64,000 bases of DNA from Gammaproteobacteria bacterium. GTDB taxonomy: Bacteria > Pseudomonadota > Gammaproteobacteria > Pseudomonadales > Ketobacteraceae. The notes under the pieces were generated by a model that was not told the DNA's origin, made no database searches, and saw only the letters and a program-made list of their open reading frames with translations. The stretch lies in the NCBI GenBank assembly GCA_013178375.1, contig JABLXQ010000001.1, positions 62,001-126,000 of the forward strand, in the 5' to 3' direction. The position numbers and the translations under genes were made by a program. Positions 53,573 to 62,566 of this stretch are shown one piece after another (positions within the stretch are counted from its first letter, which is position 1; each line of letters opens with the position of its first letter).

Positions 53573-54409
53573 TTACAGCGGACCGACACCTGTCAGCCCG
53601 CAACTTTCTTCATACAGGCGCCGGCTCAATTCCGTATTCCGGCTCGCGCGCGCCACCGGCAAGGGGCCGTGCGCCGATTTGAACTGGCCCGTCTTGCCGT
53701 TCCAGCTTTCCGCCAGCGCCATGTCCGCAACAAATTTTCCGGCCCGGTCAGACGAAATCAGAAACAGTTTCAGGATCCGGTACAGGAACACCGGCATATC
53801 CCGGTAGATTTCCGAATCCACGCCACCGGGATGCACGGCATTACTGGTAATGTTGGCCGGCAACCGCCGCGCCAGTTCGTTGCTGAACAGCAGATTCGCC
53901 AGTTTCGATTGCGCATAAGCGCCAGTGGCCGAGTAACGCTTACGGCCCCTGAAACTGTCGAAATCAATTCTTCCCAGATTGTGCATGATGGAAGACAGGT
54001 GAATGATTCTGGCGCCGCCCGCGTTTTTCAGCGCCGGCAGCAGCAGATGCGTCAGCAGAAAATGCCCCAGATAATTCACGCCAAACTGCAGCTCGAATTT
54101 TTCCCGGGTGAATTGCTGTTTTGTGGGATACACGCCGGCATTGTTGATCAGCACGTCGATGGCCGGGTAATCCTGCGTCAGCTTCACGGCAAATGCCCGG
54201 ATGCTGTCGAACGACGCCAGGTCCAGCGCATACACCATCACTTCCGCGCCACGCACCGCTTGTGTAATTTCCTGCCGGGCCCGCTCCGCCTTGGACTGGT
54301 CGCGGCAGGCCAGAATCACCCGCTGGCCCTGCTGCGCAATCTGTCTGGCGGTGGCCAGGCCAATGCCGGCATTGCCTCCGGTGATCACCACGGTTTTCAC
54401 AGCCGTCAT
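53573..54409 (-). CDS. Short-chain dehydrogenase/reductase (retinol-dehydrogenase-like)
   Basis: The 278-residue SDR has the cofactor motif TGGNAGIG, NNAG, the catalytic Ser of IIHLSSIMH, and YAQSK (Tyr-x-x-x-Lys). The length and the LINNAGVYPTKQQFTREKFE / VNYLGHFLLTHLLLP segments are typical of RDH/WWOX-like SDRs acting on lipid alcohols or aldehydes. ATG 54409 follows AAAAGG. It is divergent from an AraC regulator at 54732, its probable controller. Confidence 0.92.
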   Translation of the reverse strand: MTAVKTVVITGGNAGIGLATARQIAQQGQRVILACRDQSKAERARQEITQAVRGAEVMVYALDLASFDSIRAFAVKLTQDYPAIDVLINNAGVYPTKQQFTREKFELQFGVNYLGHFLLTHLLLPALKNAGGARIIHLSSIMHNLGRIDFDSFRGRKRYSATGAYAQSKLANLLFSNELARRLPANITSNAVHPGGVDSEIYRDMPVFLYRILKLFLISSDRAGKFVADMALAESWNGKTGQFKSAHGPLPVARASRNTELSRRLYEESCGLTGVGPL

Positions 54410-54731
54410 TGCAGACACCTTTTACAAATGGAAGGGATAGGACACGCAGGGATCATCACGAAAAATATTGGCCGATGCAACGGGGCGTAACATCGGCCAA
54501 AGCAGCTTCAACACCACCAATGGTCTTCAAGGACTTGCGGGCACATCGGTACGGCAGGAAGCCGGCTACAGGGCCTGGGCTCATTATTCCCACCGGCGGC
54601 CTTTGTGATGAGATTCCAACCGGACATAATACTTGTCATCTGCGGCCAGTGCTCCCGCCTGCAACCTGCCCGATACTGCTTTTGCGTCGAACGGACGAAA
54701 CAGACCGGCGCATCACGATGGGAAATTCCAG
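54410..54731. other. Divergent intergenic region between SDR and AraC genes
   Basis: About 320 bases without a recognisable gene. The AraC frame extends back to 54633 by a TTG/ATG-type opening but loses family character there. The region should hold both promoters and any AraC operator; no clear repeat was found. Confidence 0.4.
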
Positions 54732-55772
54732 GTGACCAGAAAAAGAAAAACCGAATGGTGGCACCGCAGCGTGCCCGCCATCTACCCCCAAACCTATCTG
54801 ACCCTGGCCCGCGAGCGCGGCGTCGATCCGGACCGCCTGCTCCTCCAGGCCGGCCTGCCCGCCGATCTTTTTGCTAATCCCCGCACCGAGATTTCGTTTT
54901 TGCAGATGAATACACTGGTGGCTGCCGTGCTGAACCGCACCGGCGACGACGGCATCGGCATCGAGGTGGGCTGGCGCCTGCCGCCGACGGCCTTTGGCAA
55001 TCTGGGCTATGCGTTGTTATGCAGTGCAACCCTGCAGGACGCGGTGGTCCTGTGTCTGCGCTTCTGGCATCTGATGGGACGGGTGTTGCAGGCTTCGATG
55101 AATACCAGCGGACCCACCGGCGTCATCGATCTGATGCTGGTTGCGCCGGTGCCGGAACCCTTTCAGCATCTGGTGCAGGAATTGGCACTGGCCGGTTTTT
55201 ATCGCGGTTTTCAACTGCTGGCCGGCGCCACCGCAGCCGATCTGGAGGTCTGGTTCCAGGGTCCACCACCTGCCTATGCCGATCATGTCACCGCACGGCT
55301 TGGCCAGGTACGCTACAACATGCCAGCCACGCAATTCCGCTTCAGCGCGCACCTGCTGCAGACACCGCTGGCCATGCACAATCCCACCGGGCTGCAATTC
55401 GCCATCCAGCAGTGCGAGCGGGAGGAATCCCTGCTCAACGAAATCGATCATCCCGTCCGGGAAAAAGTGCGGCGCAATCTGGTATTGGGCAACGCGGGCT
55501 ATCCGTCGCTGCAGAAAATGAGCGAAATCCTGAGCATGACCACGCGCACTCTGCGGCGCCGGCTGGAGGACGAAGGTATCCAGTACAAAACCATGGTGGA
55601 GGAAACCAAGCGACGCGACGCGGTGCGGCTGCTGGACGACCAGGTCTTGGAGATCCAGCAGGTGGCAATACTGCTGGGCTACCAGGACCCCGCCAATTTC
55701 ACCCGCGCATTCCGCCAGTGGACCGGGCAGACCCCCAGCCAGTACCGCACCACCCGCCGCTCTTCACGCTGA
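54732..55772 (+). CDS. AraC-family regulator, arabinose-binding-domain type
   Basis: The 346-residue protein starts at a GTG (54732) preceded by GGGAAA. The N-terminal domain (about 15-225) has ARERGVDPDRLLLQAGLP and TAFGNLGYALLCSATLQDAV. The C-terminal double HTH contains MSEILSMTTRTLRRRLEDEG and VAILLGYQDPANFTRAFRQWTG. It resembles the regulator at 19567 and the one at 60260. It is divergent from the SDR gene, its likely target. Confidence 0.9.
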   Translation: MTRKRKTEWWHRSVPAIYPQTYLTLARERGVDPDRLLLQAGLPADLFANPRTEISFLQMNTLVAAVLNRTGDDGIGIEVGWRLPPTAFGNLGYALLCSATLQDAVVLCLRFWHLMGRVLQASMNTSGPTGVIDLMLVAPVPEPFQHLVQELALAGFYRGFQLLAGATAADLEVWFQGPPPAYADHVTARLGQVRYNMPATQFRFSAHLLQTPLAMHNPTGLQFAIQQCEREESLLNEIDHPVREKVRRNLVLGNAGYPSLQKMSEILSMTTRTLRRRLEDEGIQYKTMVEETKRRDAVRLLDDQVLEIQQVAILLGYQDPANFTRAFRQWTGQTPSQYRTTRRSSR

Positions 55773-55784
55773 CCGCCAGACATA

Positions 55785-58130
55785 TCACACATTCACAACC
55801 GGAATCAGGCTGGCGCGGAATTGCTGCTCACGCGCGTTATGCCGGCGGCCCTGCCGCAGCAGAAAGGCAAACCCGCTTGCCAGCGCCACAATCATCGCCA
55901 CAATCCAGAGCGCCGACGCCAGCGGATGCAGCAGCAAGGTGGCAGACTGGTAGAACACCACGGCACTGGCATAGCCAATCAGCAAGGTCCAGCCGGCCGT
56001 GAACAGCATCCAGAAGCGACCCAGTTCCTTGTAGATCGCCCCCAGCGTCGCCACGCAGGGCACATACAGCAGTACAAACAGCAGATACGCAAACGCGCCG
56101 GCACCACCATCAAACAGCTGGCGCATCAGGTCGAAGGTGGTGAGCTGCACGGATTTTTCCTGCGCCGCCGCCGCCACATCGCCGATCTCACCCACGTTCA
56201 TGCCCAGCGGATCGGTGAGCCGGTCCGCCAGACCCGCCAGATTGGCTGGCACGGTTTGCCACGCAGCCAGCAATGCCGCGCCCAGATCAAAATCGGCAGC
56301 AGCCGTGGCCGCACCTGCGCTGGCCAGTCCGGAATACAGCGCATCCAGTGTGCCCACCACCACTTCCTTCGCGAACATGCCGGTGAAAATGCCCACTGTC
56401 GCCGGCCAGTTGTCTTCGCGTATGCCCATCGGCGCGAACAGTGGCGTGATGTTCTGGCCAATCACGGAAATCACAGAATGCTGACTGTTCTGGTGACCGA
56501 AGCTGCCATCAGTGCCAACCGAGTTCAGCACATTCAGAATCACCACCACCACCACGATCGCTTTGCCCGCCCGCAGCATGAAACCCTGCAGCCGTTGCCA
56601 GGTGCGGATCAGCATATTGTTCAGCGTAGGAATGTGATACGGCGGCAATTCCATGATGAACGGCGAGATTTTTCCCGGCAGCATCACCCGGCGCATGATG
56701 AAACCCGAACCGATCGCCAGCGCGATGCCGATGATGTACAGCAGAAACACCACATTCTGGCCACTGCGGGGAAAAAACGCGGCGGCAAACAGCGCATACA
56801 CCGTCAACCGCGCGCCGCAGGACATGAACGGCGCCATCACAATCGTCAGCAGGCGATCATTCTGGCTTTCCAAAGTACGCGCCGCCATCACACTCGGCAC
56901 GTTGCAGCCAAAACCCACGATCAGCGGCACGAACGCCTTGCCCGGCAAACCGACACTGCGCATCACCCGGTCGACGATAAATGCTGCCCGCGCCATGTAG
57001 CCGGAATCTTCCAGAAACGACAGACAGAAAAACAGAAACGCAATCACTGGAATGAACGACGCCACCAGCTGCACGCCACCGCCCAAGCCGTCCGCCAGCA
57101 AGGTGATCAGCCATTCCGGCGTGTGCACTGCCGTCAGCAGCGCGCGCACGCCATCCACAAACAGCGCTGCCGCCACACCATCGAAAAAATCCACAAACGC
57201 ACTGCCCACGTTCATGGTCAGCATGAACATCAGGTACATGACCAACAGAAACAGCGGAATGCCCAGCACGCGATTCAGCACCACCTGATCGATCAGGTCG
57301 GACAGATGACGGCGCTGCTTCTGCTCGCGGTGCACACTGTCATTCACCACCTGATCGATCCAGCGGTAGCGGCTGTTCACCAGCACATTGTCCACCGTGT
57401 CGCCGAGATTTTTTTCCAGCACGTCCACGGTGGAAAAGATCTGCTGGCGTTCTGCCGGGGAAAAATAACTCAGCGCGCCGGCATCCTTCTCCAGCGCCGC
57501 CACCGCCAGCAGATGATGATTGAACTGCTGGGCGCCGCGCCGGGTGGTGATGTCCGTCAGCGTGGCAATCGCCTGTTCGATCAGCGGTGCAAACTGCAAC
57601 GGCCGCACCGGACAGCGCGGTCTTTCGGTCATGTTGGCAATCACATCCAGCAGCGCCCCCAGGCCATCGCTCCTGCTGGCGATGATCGGCACCACCGGGC
57701 AACCCAGCCGGTTCGACAATTCATAGGGATCGATGTGGATGCCTTTCTGGTGCGCCACGTCGGTCATGTTCAGCGCGATCACCATCGGCAGCGACGCATC
57801 GAGCAGTTGCGTGGTGAGGTACAGATTGCGTTCCAGACTGGACGCGTCGACGATGTTCAGCACCAGATCGGCGTTGCCGGAAAAAATGAATTTCTGAGCG
57901 ATCTGTTCGTCGATGGAGGTTTCATCGGCGCCCACATGCAGGGAATAGGTGCCGGGCAGATCCACCAGCTGGAATTCCTGGTCGCCGTGCACGAACTGGC
58001 CGGTCTTTTTTTCCACCGTCACACCGGGCCAGTTGCCCACCCGCTGGCGCGAACCGGTGAGGGCGTTGAACAGGGTGGTCTTGCCGCAGTTGGGGTTGCC
58101 CACCAGGGCGATGCAGTAGGTGCGGTTCAT
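55785..58130 (-). CDS. feoB: Ferrous iron transporter FeoB
   Basis: The 781-residue protein has an N-terminal G domain with G1 GNPNCGKTT (11-19), G3 DLPGTYSL and G4 NMTD, a GDI-like helical spacer, and a membrane region with paired Gate motifs (PLIVGFGCNVPSVMAART and the later LLYVPCVATLGAIYKELG). It imports Fe2+ across the inner membrane. The start overlaps the feoA stop by four bases. No feoC follows. A Fur-box match upstream of feoA indicates iron control. Confidence 0.96.
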   Translation of the reverse strand: MNRTYCIALVGNPNCGKTTLFNALTGSRQRVGNWPGVTVEKKTGQFVHGDQEFQLVDLPGTYSLHVGADETSIDEQIAQKFIFSGNADLVLNIVDASSLERNLYLTTQLLDASLPMVIALNMTDVAHQKGIHIDPYELSNRLGCPVVPIIASRSDGLGALLDVIANMTERPRCPVRPLQFAPLIEQAIATLTDITTRRGAQQFNHHLLAVAALEKDAGALSYFSPAERQQIFSTVDVLEKNLGDTVDNVLVNSRYRWIDQVVNDSVHREQKQRRHLSDLIDQVVLNRVLGIPLFLLVMYLMFMLTMNVGSAFVDFFDGVAAALFVDGVRALLTAVHTPEWLITLLADGLGGGVQLVASFIPVIAFLFFCLSFLEDSGYMARAAFIVDRVMRSVGLPGKAFVPLIVGFGCNVPSVMAARTLESQNDRLLTIVMAPFMSCGARLTVYALFAAAFFPRSGQNVVFLLYIIGIALAIGSGFIMRRVMLPGKISPFIMELPPYHIPTLNNMLIRTWQRLQGFMLRAGKAIVVVVVILNVLNSVGTDGSFGHQNSQHSVISVIGQNITPLFAPMGIREDNWPATVGIFTGMFAKEVVVGTLDALYSGLASAGAATAAADFDLGAALLAAWQTVPANLAGLADRLTDPLGMNVGEIGDVAAAAQEKSVQLTTFDLMRQLFDGGAGAFAYLLFVLLYVPCVATLGAIYKELGRFWMLFTAGWTLLIGYASAVVFYQSATLLLHPLASALWIVAMIVALASGFAFLLRQGRRHNAREQQFRASLIPVVNV

Positions 58131-58360
58131 ACGCGCTCCACCTGCAGGCCGGCGGCCTCGTTGCGACGCAGACTCAGGCAGAATCCGCGCACGCTGATTT
58201 CCACCGGATCACCCAGCGGCGCCACCCGCTGCACGTGGAAGCAGGTACCGGGGGTCAGGCCCATGCTCATCAGTTTCCTGCGGTAGCTGTCCGCCAGCTG
58301 GTGATAACTCACAACGCGGGCGCTGTCACCCACCTGCAACTCGGCAAAACTCAGTGCCAT
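58127..58360 (-). CDS. feoA: Ferrous iron transport protein FeoA
   Basis: The 77-residue SH3-like protein matches FeoA: LSFAELQVGDSARVVSYH, RRKLMSMGLTPGTCFHVQRV and PVEISVRGFCLSLRRNEA. ATG 58360 with an AAGAGG site is preferred over an in-frame opening at 58390. It is coupled to feoB by a four-base overlap and works with it at the membrane. Confidence 0.95.
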   Translation of the reverse strand: MALSFAELQVGDSARVVSYHQLADSYRRKLMSMGLTPGTCFHVQRVAPLGDPVEISVRGFCLSLRRNEAAGLQVERV

Positions 58361-58392
58361 GGCAACCGGCCTCTTACTACCGTGAATCATCA

Positions 58393-58411
58393 GCAGATGC
58401 TAATCATTCTC
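58393..58411 (-). promoter_or_regulatory. Fur-box-like site upstream of feoAB
   Basis: On the minus strand GAGAATGATTAGCATCTGC matches 13 of 19 positions of the canonical Fur box, including the core AATGAT and CAT. It lies 33 bases upstream of feoA, suitable for iron-dependent repression. Confidence 0.65.
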
Positions 58412-58636
58412 AACCGTGGTCCGCAATTGGCTGCACGGGTAAATCCACGCCAGTTGCGACATTACTGATCCAGGTCAAAGGCGCAGCCGGCCGGCCCTTC
58501 ACGTGCACTGCAAACCCGCCTGCCGCGCTTCGTCACCAAAATCTGCGCCGCATCAAGATTTGATTTGTCGTGGTCGATCAATATGATGATCGTCTGAGAA
58601 TGCCGTTCACCATCACCACCCAATAAGGACATCCCC

Positions 58637-59311
58637 ATGAATATCCGTCTGACCCAGGGCATTGCCATCGCCGCGCTGGTGCTCTGCCACGCCACACCCA
58701 CCCTGGCCGGTCGCAGTGACCGGGGCCAGTCCACCGATGCCTACGTGCGCTTCAACTATATCCTGAGCGAGGAATTCGACGCCGGCCGTGGCGCCAGCCT
58801 GGAAACCGACGACGACATGGGCATCGGGTTCGGCTTTACCTACAACACCGACGAGCACTGGGCGTTCGGCGGCAGCATCGACTGGGGCGACGTGGATTAC
58901 GAGGCCGAGGTGCGGCCGGCGGAAGGCAACGGTTCCGGCCTGCGCCGCTATTCCAGTTCCATGGATGTGTTCTCCATCAACGCCGACGCCACCTACTATT
59001 TTATGGATCAGGACGTCACCCCCTTTCTGGTGGGCGGCATCGGCTGGACCCAGGTGGACACCAACATCCAGAACGGCAATACCGAATCCTACTGCTGGTA
59101 CGACCCCTGGTGGGGCTACTACTGCGACAGCTACACCCCCACCAAAACCCTGGATGGCATGAACTACCGAGCCGGCGTGGGCCTGCGCTGGGATGTGTCG
59201 CGCTATTTCTCGATCCGCGGATCGGTGGTGGAACAGTGGCTGGACCTGGACAGCGACATGGATGAACTGGAATTCACCCTGTGGCGGGTGGAATTCGCGT
59301 CGCGGATGTAA
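58637..59311 (+). CDS. Outer-membrane beta-barrel protein
   Basis: The 224-residue protein has a signal peptide (1-24, ending TLA) and alternating strand-like segments such as AYVRFNYIL, MGIGFGFTY, WAFGGSIDWG, FLVGGIGWTQV and MNYRAGVGLRWDV, ending in a strand closing with Met (FASRM). This is an OmpA/OmpW-like small barrel. A Trp/Tyr/Cys-rich loop (SYCWYDPWWGYYCDSY) may be disulfide-closed. The ligand is unknown. An AAGGA site precedes the ATG. Confidence 0.83.
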   Translation: MNIRLTQGIAIAALVLCHATPTLAGRSDRGQSTDAYVRFNYILSEEFDAGRGASLETDDDMGIGFGFTYNTDEHWAFGGSIDWGDVDYEAEVRPAEGNGSGLRRYSSSMDVFSINADATYYFMDQDVTPFLVGGIGWTQVDTNIQNGNTESYCWYDPWWGYYCDSYTPTKTLDGMNYRAGVGLRWDVSRYFSIRGSVVEQWLDLDSDMDELEFTLWRVEFASRM

Positions 59312-59326
59312 GCGATCTAAGCATCG

Positions 59327-59356
59327 CGGTGACGGCGGGATTGCCTGCCGTCACCG
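59327..59356. terminator. Hairpin between convergent outer-membrane genes
   Basis: CGGTGACGGC and GCCGTCACCG form a 10 bp stem with a 10-base loop exactly between the stops of two convergent genes. There is no T run, so termination would be non-classical. Confidence 0.5.
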
Positions 59357-59369
59357 GATCGGGCCGGGG

Positions 59370-59996
59370 TCAGAAGCGCAGCGATGCACCGGCCGACAGC
59401 ACACGGATATCCAGATCCACTTCCTCGCCCTGATATTCGGGCTCCATCTTGTACCAGAACGCCGACACGCCAACGCCGAATCCACTGCCCAGCTCCAGCA
59501 ACAGGCCCACGCCCGCATAAGGCGCAGTGTCGGTATCCGAATCCAGCTCATCGGAAACCGCCACGGCCAGCGATGGCACCGACACCTTCTGGTTCAGATC
59601 CAGATCCCAGAATGCCAGCCCGAACTCACCCCAGAACTGCACCGGCCCCTGACTGACCGGCGTCGTCAGCACCGCACCCAGGGTGTAGGCCGTCACATCC
59701 GATTCCACCGTGTAATCCGCCACCCCCAGGCTGTAGCTGTACACCTCGGTATTGCCGAAATCGGCAAACGCGCCCCGCACACCGAACGTCTCGGCCGGGA
59801 ACCAGGTGCCGAACAGGCGGTAACCCATTTCATCACCGCTCTTGTCGTCGATCGGCCCGTCCAGTGAATACTTCTGTTCCGCCTGACCCGCTTCCGCCCC
59901 CAGCTCGAACTGGCGGGCCGGTGCTGCCTGCACCACGCCTGCAAGCAACACCCCGGCCGCCAGGCTGGCCGCCGTCATGATCCTGTTGATCCCCAT
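59370..59996 (-). CDS. Outer-membrane beta-barrel protein
   Basis: The 208-residue protein has a signal peptide (1-24, ending VQA). It shows barrel strands such as FELGAEAGQAEQ, MGYRLFGTWF, YTLGAVLTT, VQFWGEFGLAFW and YAGVGLLLELG, ending with a C-terminal Phe (SAGASLRF), the usual outer-membrane insertion signal. It is of the eight-strand OmpA/OprF-like size. It is convergent with the preceding barrel but differs in sequence. Ligand unknown. Confidence 0.83.
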   Translation of the reverse strand: MGINRIMTAASLAAGVLLAGVVQAAPARQFELGAEAGQAEQKYSLDGPIDDKSGDEMGYRLFGTWFPAETFGVRGAFADFGNTEVYSYSLGVADYTVESDVTAYTLGAVLTTPVSQGPVQFWGEFGLAFWDLDLNQKVSVPSLAVAVSDELDSDTDTAPYAGVGLLLELGSGFGVGVSAFWYKMEPEYQGEEVDLDIRVLSAGASLRF

Positions 59997-60259
59997 GTGA
60001 AAGCTCCCTCTGCTTGAATGAATGAACGCGGGGCGATTCTAGCAGGAACAGCACCGCCAACCTGCTGACCAGCGCCATCTTCTCGCATCCTTTCCACACC
60101 CTTCCTGCATCCCGCCGCAGCACCTTGTGACCGTTCGTCCGCTTGGGACTTGGCATGCCCTCGCAAAGAGGACAGAATCGACCCGCTTTGATGGCCTGTA
60201 TAACCACACTCGCCCACGGCACCCTGCCCGCCAACAACAAGAACCCGGGGGAAACCCGC

Positions 60260-61294
60260 ATGACCGCATTCGAAGACCAGGCCATTTACCCGGCCGCCGA
60301 GCTGTTCCTGATCAAGCAGTTCATGCGCAAGGAAGGTTTCAAGCCGAAGCAGTGGCTGCTGGGCACGGGCATCGCCGAGGAGCAGATCAACCTGGCGGAC
60401 ACCCAGGTATCGCTGCGCCAGTTCGACATCATCTATCACAACATCTACCGCATCACCCAGCGGCCGGACATCGGCCTGGCCCTGGGCAGCGCACTCAATA
60501 TCTCGCGCTGGGGCGTGCTGGCCACCGCGCTGATCTGCGCCCGCACCCTGGGCGACGCCCTCGACACCGGCAACCGTTTCCGCAGCCTGGTGCGCAGCCG
60601 TTTCAGCCTCACCCCCAGTGTGAAGAACGACGCCACGCACATCGTCATCTCGCGGCAGGAAGGCATGAACTTCGCGCTGAATCCCAGTTTTTCCCACGAA
60701 CTGCTGATCGGTTTCCTGCACCGCCACATTTCCGATCTGGTGGGGCAGAAGGACGTGTTCAGCGAAGTGCGGCTGGCCTACGCCGCGCCGGAGCACATGG
60801 ATTCCTACGAAAAATATCTACACTGCCCGGTGAAATTCAACAGCCCGCAAAGTGTGCTGGTGATTCCGCAAAACCTGATGACGCGGCCGCTGCCGATGGG
60901 CAATCCGGTGACGGAGCAACTGGCGATCCGTGTCTGCGAACAGGAAATGGAGCGGCTCACCAAGGTGAAGAAAGGCGACCTGACCTGGATGCTGCGGGCG
61001 GAACTGGGCAAGCGCGACGGGCCGCTGCCCGGGCTGGACGATATCGCCGACCGCCTGCACACCACACCGCGCACCCTGCGCCGCAAACTACAGGACAACG
61101 GCACCAGCTACCGCAAGATCTGCCAGGAACACCAGCTGCAACTGGCGCTGGACAGTTTGCATGACGCGCGGCAGAAGACAGCAGCTATTGCGCACAAATG
61201 CGGGTTTCGTGATGCGGCTAGTTTTCGTGAGGCGTTCAAGCGCTGGACGGATGTGACGCCGCAGGAGTATCGGCAGCGGTTGCGGACGAGGTGA
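60260..61294 (+). CDS. AraC-family regulator, arabinose-binding-domain type
   Basis: The 344-residue regulator starts at ATG 60260 (a frame opening at 60143 is not family-like). The N-terminal domain has QWLLGTGIAEEQINLADTQ and GLALGSALNISRWGVLATAL. The C-terminal HTH pair has IADRLHTTPRTLRRKLQDNG and IAHKCGFRDAASFREAFKRW. It is divergent from the outer-membrane barrel at 59370, a plausible target. It is the third regulator of this subfamily in the window. Confidence 0.9.
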   Translation: MTAFEDQAIYPAAELFLIKQFMRKEGFKPKQWLLGTGIAEEQINLADTQVSLRQFDIIYHNIYRITQRPDIGLALGSALNISRWGVLATALICARTLGDALDTGNRFRSLVRSRFSLTPSVKNDATHIVISRQEGMNFALNPSFSHELLIGFLHRHISDLVGQKDVFSEVRLAYAAPEHMDSYEKYLHCPVKFNSPQSVLVIPQNLMTRPLPMGNPVTEQLAIRVCEQEMERLTKVKKGDLTWMLRAELGKRDGPLPGLDDIADRLHTTPRTLRRKLQDNGTSYRKICQEHQLQLALDSLHDARQKTAAIAHKCGFRDAASFREAFKRWTDVTPQEYRQRLRTR

Positions 61295-61322
61295 GGGATG
61301 ACGGCAATTGTACCCGCGTCCG

Positions 61323-61765
61323 TCAGATCGCTACCTTCCACTCCCGCAACAGGCCAACAGTCTGCGTGAGGCCTTGCTTGAGCAGCGTGTCGAGGTACTC
61401 GTCAGCCGTCTTGGGCGGGTTCTTCAACGACCGGCGATGGTTGGCTGCCGCCTCGCACACCCGGGCCGCGTGCAGATCCAGTAGATCGAAGATGAAATCG
61501 TCCGGATGCTGGGCGGCCAGGTTATAGGGCTTGAGCCGCTCCGGTGGGAAATCCTTCAGGTTGAAGGTCACGATCAGACTCGCGCCACCGTGAATGGCAG
61601 CAGCCACCACATGACTGTCATCAGCATCCGGCAATTCGACAGACGGGATCAGATGCTCGAAGCCGGTCACAAGGCTGTCCCGCACATGGGCATTCATAAG
61701 CGATCGCGCAGGGGAGCCGGGTAGAGTACGCACGCGTCGTAGATGACGGTGAAGTTTGAACTCAT
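61323..61765 (-). pseudogene. PIN-domain (VapC-like) toxin, broken by an internal deletion and frameshift
   Basis: The original start ATG at 61765, directly after the antitoxin stop, reads SSNFTVIYDACVLYPAPLRD (the PIN N-terminus with its first Asp) and hits a stop after 23 codons. The rest of a PIN protein continues in another frame as LMNAHVRDSLVTGFEHL ... LPDADDSHVVAAAI ... IVTFNLKDFP ... KTADEYLDTLLKQGL to the stop at 61323. Relatives have about 45-50 more codons between these parts. A frame opening at 61769 joins a nonsense N-terminus to the remainder and lacks the catalytic Asp. The toxin is therefore probably inactive. Confidence 0.85.
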
Positions 61766-62230
61766 TCATTCGTACCCCATCTTGAGCGCCTGGCCTTGCT
61801 CGGCCAGTGCATCAAGTGCCTTACTGCGCTCCACATCAATGCGCTCTTTGTACGCAATCACGTCCTGGTAGCGGACACGGCGATGCGTACCGATCTTGTG
61901 GAATGGGATCTCACCGCGCTCCAGCAGCTGCACGAGGAACGGCCGAGAGACGTTGAGCACATCCGCAGCGTCCTGGGTCGTCAGTTCGGCGTGGATCGGG
62001 ATGATGCTGACCGCGTTGCCCTCACCGATTTCAGTCAGGACATCCACGAGCAGCCGCAGCGCAGACACCGGGACGCGAACCGGGTGGGATGCGCCCTTGT
62101 CGTCGAAAATCTCGATCTGCTGGGTTTCTGCACGCGTCTGCAGGTAGGCAGACAGTGCCCGGCCGCTCTCGCGAGCGATGGCGACTTCTTCGGCCGTCGG
62201 CAAAGAATGGGTGGTAGAAAGAGTGGTCAT
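61766..62230 (-). CDS. Antitoxin-like excisionase-family DNA-binding protein
   Basis: The 154-residue protein has an AGGAGG site before its ATG. The N-terminal part is helical; the C-terminal part (82-128) is an excisionase-like winged HTH: LTTQDAADVLNVSRPFLVQL, FHKIGTHRRVRYQD. This protein type regularly precedes COG1569-like PIN toxins, as here, with the toxin start immediately after its stop codon. It should bind the toxin and the operon promoter. Its own frame is intact although the toxin is broken. Confidence 0.87.
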   Translation of the reverse strand: MTTLSTTHSLPTAEEVAIARESGRALSAYLQTRAETQQIEIFDDKGASHPVRVPVSALRLLVDVLTEIGEGNAVSIIPIHAELTTQDAADVLNVSRPFLVQLLERGEIPFHKIGTHRRVRYQDVIAYKERIDVERSKALDALAEQGQALKMGYE

Positions 62231-62399
62231 GGCAGCCTCCTGCGAGATTCAAACAGCATCATGAGAGGAGTATAACCGGAATAAACGAAAATTCGAAATA
62301 TCCGAAACGAATGTGTTCTTGAGAATCGAGCCCGCTTCCGTCAATGCCCATGTACCGCCTTCTGCGCCACTGAGATGGCATCGTTCGGGGTCGCGCACC

Positions 62400-62511
62400 G
62401 CATAGGAAGAGGTATTCCTGCATAGGAAACCCCGCTGCCGGCATAGGAAGGGGTCGCCGCTGCATAGGAACGGGTGGGTATTGCATAGGACAGCAGCAAG
62501 CTTGCATAGGG
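62400..62511. repeat. Six direct repeats of GCATAGGA at a 20-21 bp period
   Basis: GCATAGGA (last copy GCATAGGG) starts at 62400, 62420, 62441, 62462, 62483 and 62504, so the steps are 20, 21, 21, 21 and 21. Spacers differ in sequence. Copies sit on one face of the helix every two turns. They lie 170-281 bases upstream of the antitoxin start, in a 336-base stretch with no convincing gene. Candidate roles are an operator array or an iteron-like site. Confidence 0.85.
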
Positions 62512-62566
62512 CGGGCTAAAGACCGCCTGGGAGCCAGTGCGGCCCCCAGAGGACGGTGGAAACGGC

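Noticed and set aside
55821..58286. Open frame of 821 codons antisense to feoB and feoA
   Set aside because: Arg/His/Gln-rich composition without any domain; the opposite strand is clearly feoAB.
62259..62507. 82-codon minus-strand frame running through the direct repeats, giving repeated Pro-Met-Gln
   Set aside because: The 21-base period keeps the frame open artificially; there is no ribosome site, and the step of 20 between the first two copies breaks the coding periodicity.
62400..62511. CRISPR array
   Set aside because: The conserved unit is only 8 bases and the spacers 12-13; no cas gene is present.
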